From Burkholderiales bacterium (GTDB lineage: Bacteria > Pseudomonadota > Gammaproteobacteria > Burkholderiales > Casimicrobiaceae), in contig JAITBX010000152.1 of assembly GCA_031283405.1 (NCBI GenBank), forward strand, positions 1 through 5,751: a DNA stretch of 5,751 nucleotides, read 5' to 3'. Below the pieces are notes generated by a model. It was not told the origin of the DNA and made no database searches. It was given only the letters and a program-made list of their open reading frames with translations. Both the position numbers and the translations under genes were made by a program. Each line of letters starts with the position of its first letter. The first letter of the stretch is position 1. Below, one piece after another: positions 4,726-5,751 of this stretch.

Positions 4726-5751
4726 TCATTTTATACGGTCTGCCAACCACGCGGCCAGCGCGGCGATGGGCATGGTTTGCTGCTCATGGCCAGTTTTTCG
4801 CAACCATTTTACCGTGACTGCGCGGTCGCGGGCTTCGTCCTCCGCCAGAATGAACGCAAAACAGGCGTCGCTGGCGTCGGCTTTTTTCATTTGCGACTTC
4901 ATGCTGCCGCCTCCCGCGTGCAACACGGCATCATGGCCGGCGCCTCGCAAGGCTTCCGCCAACGTCCAGGCCAGCGCCGCCGCCGCGTCGCCCTGATGCA
5001 CCAGATAGGCGAGGGGAGCGGGCGCGGCGTTTTGGCCGGTTTCACGCATCAGCAGCACCAGCCGCTCCATGCCGGCGGCGAAGCCGCAGGCAGGCGTCGT
5101 CTTGCCGCCCAGCGACTCGTACAAACCGTCATAGCGACCGCCTCCGGCGACGGTTCCCTGCGCGCCGAGCCGGTCGGTGATCCACTCGAAAACGCTGCGG
5201 TTGTAGTAATCCAACCCGCGCACCAAGCGGGTGTCGATTTCGTAAGCAAGACCGGCGTGGTCGAGCCATTTGCGCAAGCCGTCGAAATGGGCGCGCGCTT
5301 CCGCGCCCAACTGTTCGAGCATGCGCGGCGCGCTTTCGATGAGCGATTGCATTTCGGGATTCTTGGAATCGAGAATGCGCAACGGATTGGTGGACAAGCG
5401 CCGCTTGGAATCATCGTCGAGCGCGTCGAAATGCTGCGAAAAATACGCTTTCAACGCTTCGCGGTAAGCGCGACGATCGGCAGGATCGCCGATGGAATTG
5501 ATTTTGAGACTCACGCTGTCTTGCAATCCCAGCGCTTGCCACAATCGCGCCAGCAACACGATTTGTTCGGCGTCAACGTCCGGCCCCGCAAAACCCAGCG
5601 CTTCGACATCGAGCTGATGAAATTGCCGGTAGCGGCCTTTCTGCGGGCGCTCGTGGCGAAACATCGGGCCGTGCGTCCATATCCGTTGCGGGCGTTCGTA
5701 AGTGAGGTTGTGCTGAATCGCGGCGCGAACGATGCCGGCGGTGGCTTCGGG
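4726..5751 (-). CDS. hisS: histidine--tRNA ligase (5' end beyond window)
   Basis: HisRS charges tRNA-His with histidine in the cytoplasm and is a homodimeric class II synthetase. The window holds 341 codons of a protein of usually about 420, so roughly the first 80 residues are missing at the right edge. The frame continues to the window end beyond the internal ATG at 5664. Window residues begin PEATAGIVRAAIQHNL, part of the active site. Motif 2, FRHERPQKGRYRQFHQ, is at 31-46. The histidine-specific motif LVRGLDYY is at 176-183, GGGRYDGL at 203-210, and motif 3, GFAAGMERL, at 223-231. The anticodon-binding domain starts at about 246. No terminator is evident after the stop, so transcripts may run on antisense to the toxin-antitoxin module. 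Confidence 0.97.
   Translation of the reverse strand, partial: PEATAGIVRAAIQHNLTYERPQRIWTHGPMFRHERPQKGRYRQFHQLDVEALGFAGPDVDAEQIVLLARLWQALGLQDSVSLKINSIGDPADRRAYREALKAYFSQHFDALDDDSKRRLSTNPLRILDSKNPEMQSLIESAPRMLEQLGAEARAHFDGLRKWLDHAGLAYEIDTRLVRGLDYYNRSVFEWITDRLGAQGTVAGGGRYDGLYESLGGKTTPACGFAAGMERLVLLMRETGQNAAPAPLAYLVHQGDAAAALAWTLAEALRGAGHDAVLHAGGGSMKSQMKKADASDACFAFILAEDEARDRAVTVKWLRKTGHEQQTMPIAALAAWLADRIK

Overview
The window holds a housekeeping gene block of a Gram-negative bacterium, most likely a betaproteobacterium. Reading right to left on the minus strand, the order is hisS (5' end cut by the window edge), a YfgM-type ancillary translocon protein, bamB, der and hfq (3' end cut by the window edge). 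This order is familiar from Betaproteobacteria. The products fit it too: an Hfq with an Sm core nearly identical to that of E. coli, a lipoprotein BamB and a double-G-domain Der. I cannot name a genus from the sequence alone.

Layout. 1-185: start of hfq. 186-329: short intergenic region with the hfq ribosome binding site and AT-rich promoter-like sequence. 330-1754: der. 1755-1990: gap that holds a 52-codon remnant of what looks like a DUF4303-type gene (1824-1982) starting just after bamB. 1991-3124: bamB, overlapping yfgM by an ATGA junction. 3121-3810: yfgM. 3811-3992: AT-rich divergent intergenic region with a candidate promoter for yfgM-bamB-der on the minus strand and one for a toxin-antitoxin module on the plus strand. 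3993-4695: HigBA-like module (Gp49/RelE-type toxin, then HTH antitoxin), the only genes on the plus strand. 4726-5751: hisS.

How the genes work together. YfgM (SecYEG-associated, periplasmic) and BamB (outer-membrane beta-barrel assembly) both act in envelope protein biogenesis and are translationally coupled. HisRS, Der (50S ribosome assembly) and Hfq (sRNA chaperone) serve translation and post-transcriptional control. The toxin-antitoxin module sits antisense inside the row and separates hisS from yfgM. Its toxin gene appears damaged: the family-typical N-terminus reads back to an ATG at 3993, but an in-frame TAA lies at codon 5. Only a shortened toxin starting at 4047 can be made by ordinary initiation, while the antitoxin is intact.

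I see no wholly new system. The points worth a second look are the broken toxin with an intact antitoxin, the module's insertion into a conserved operon, and the gene remnant between bamB and der.
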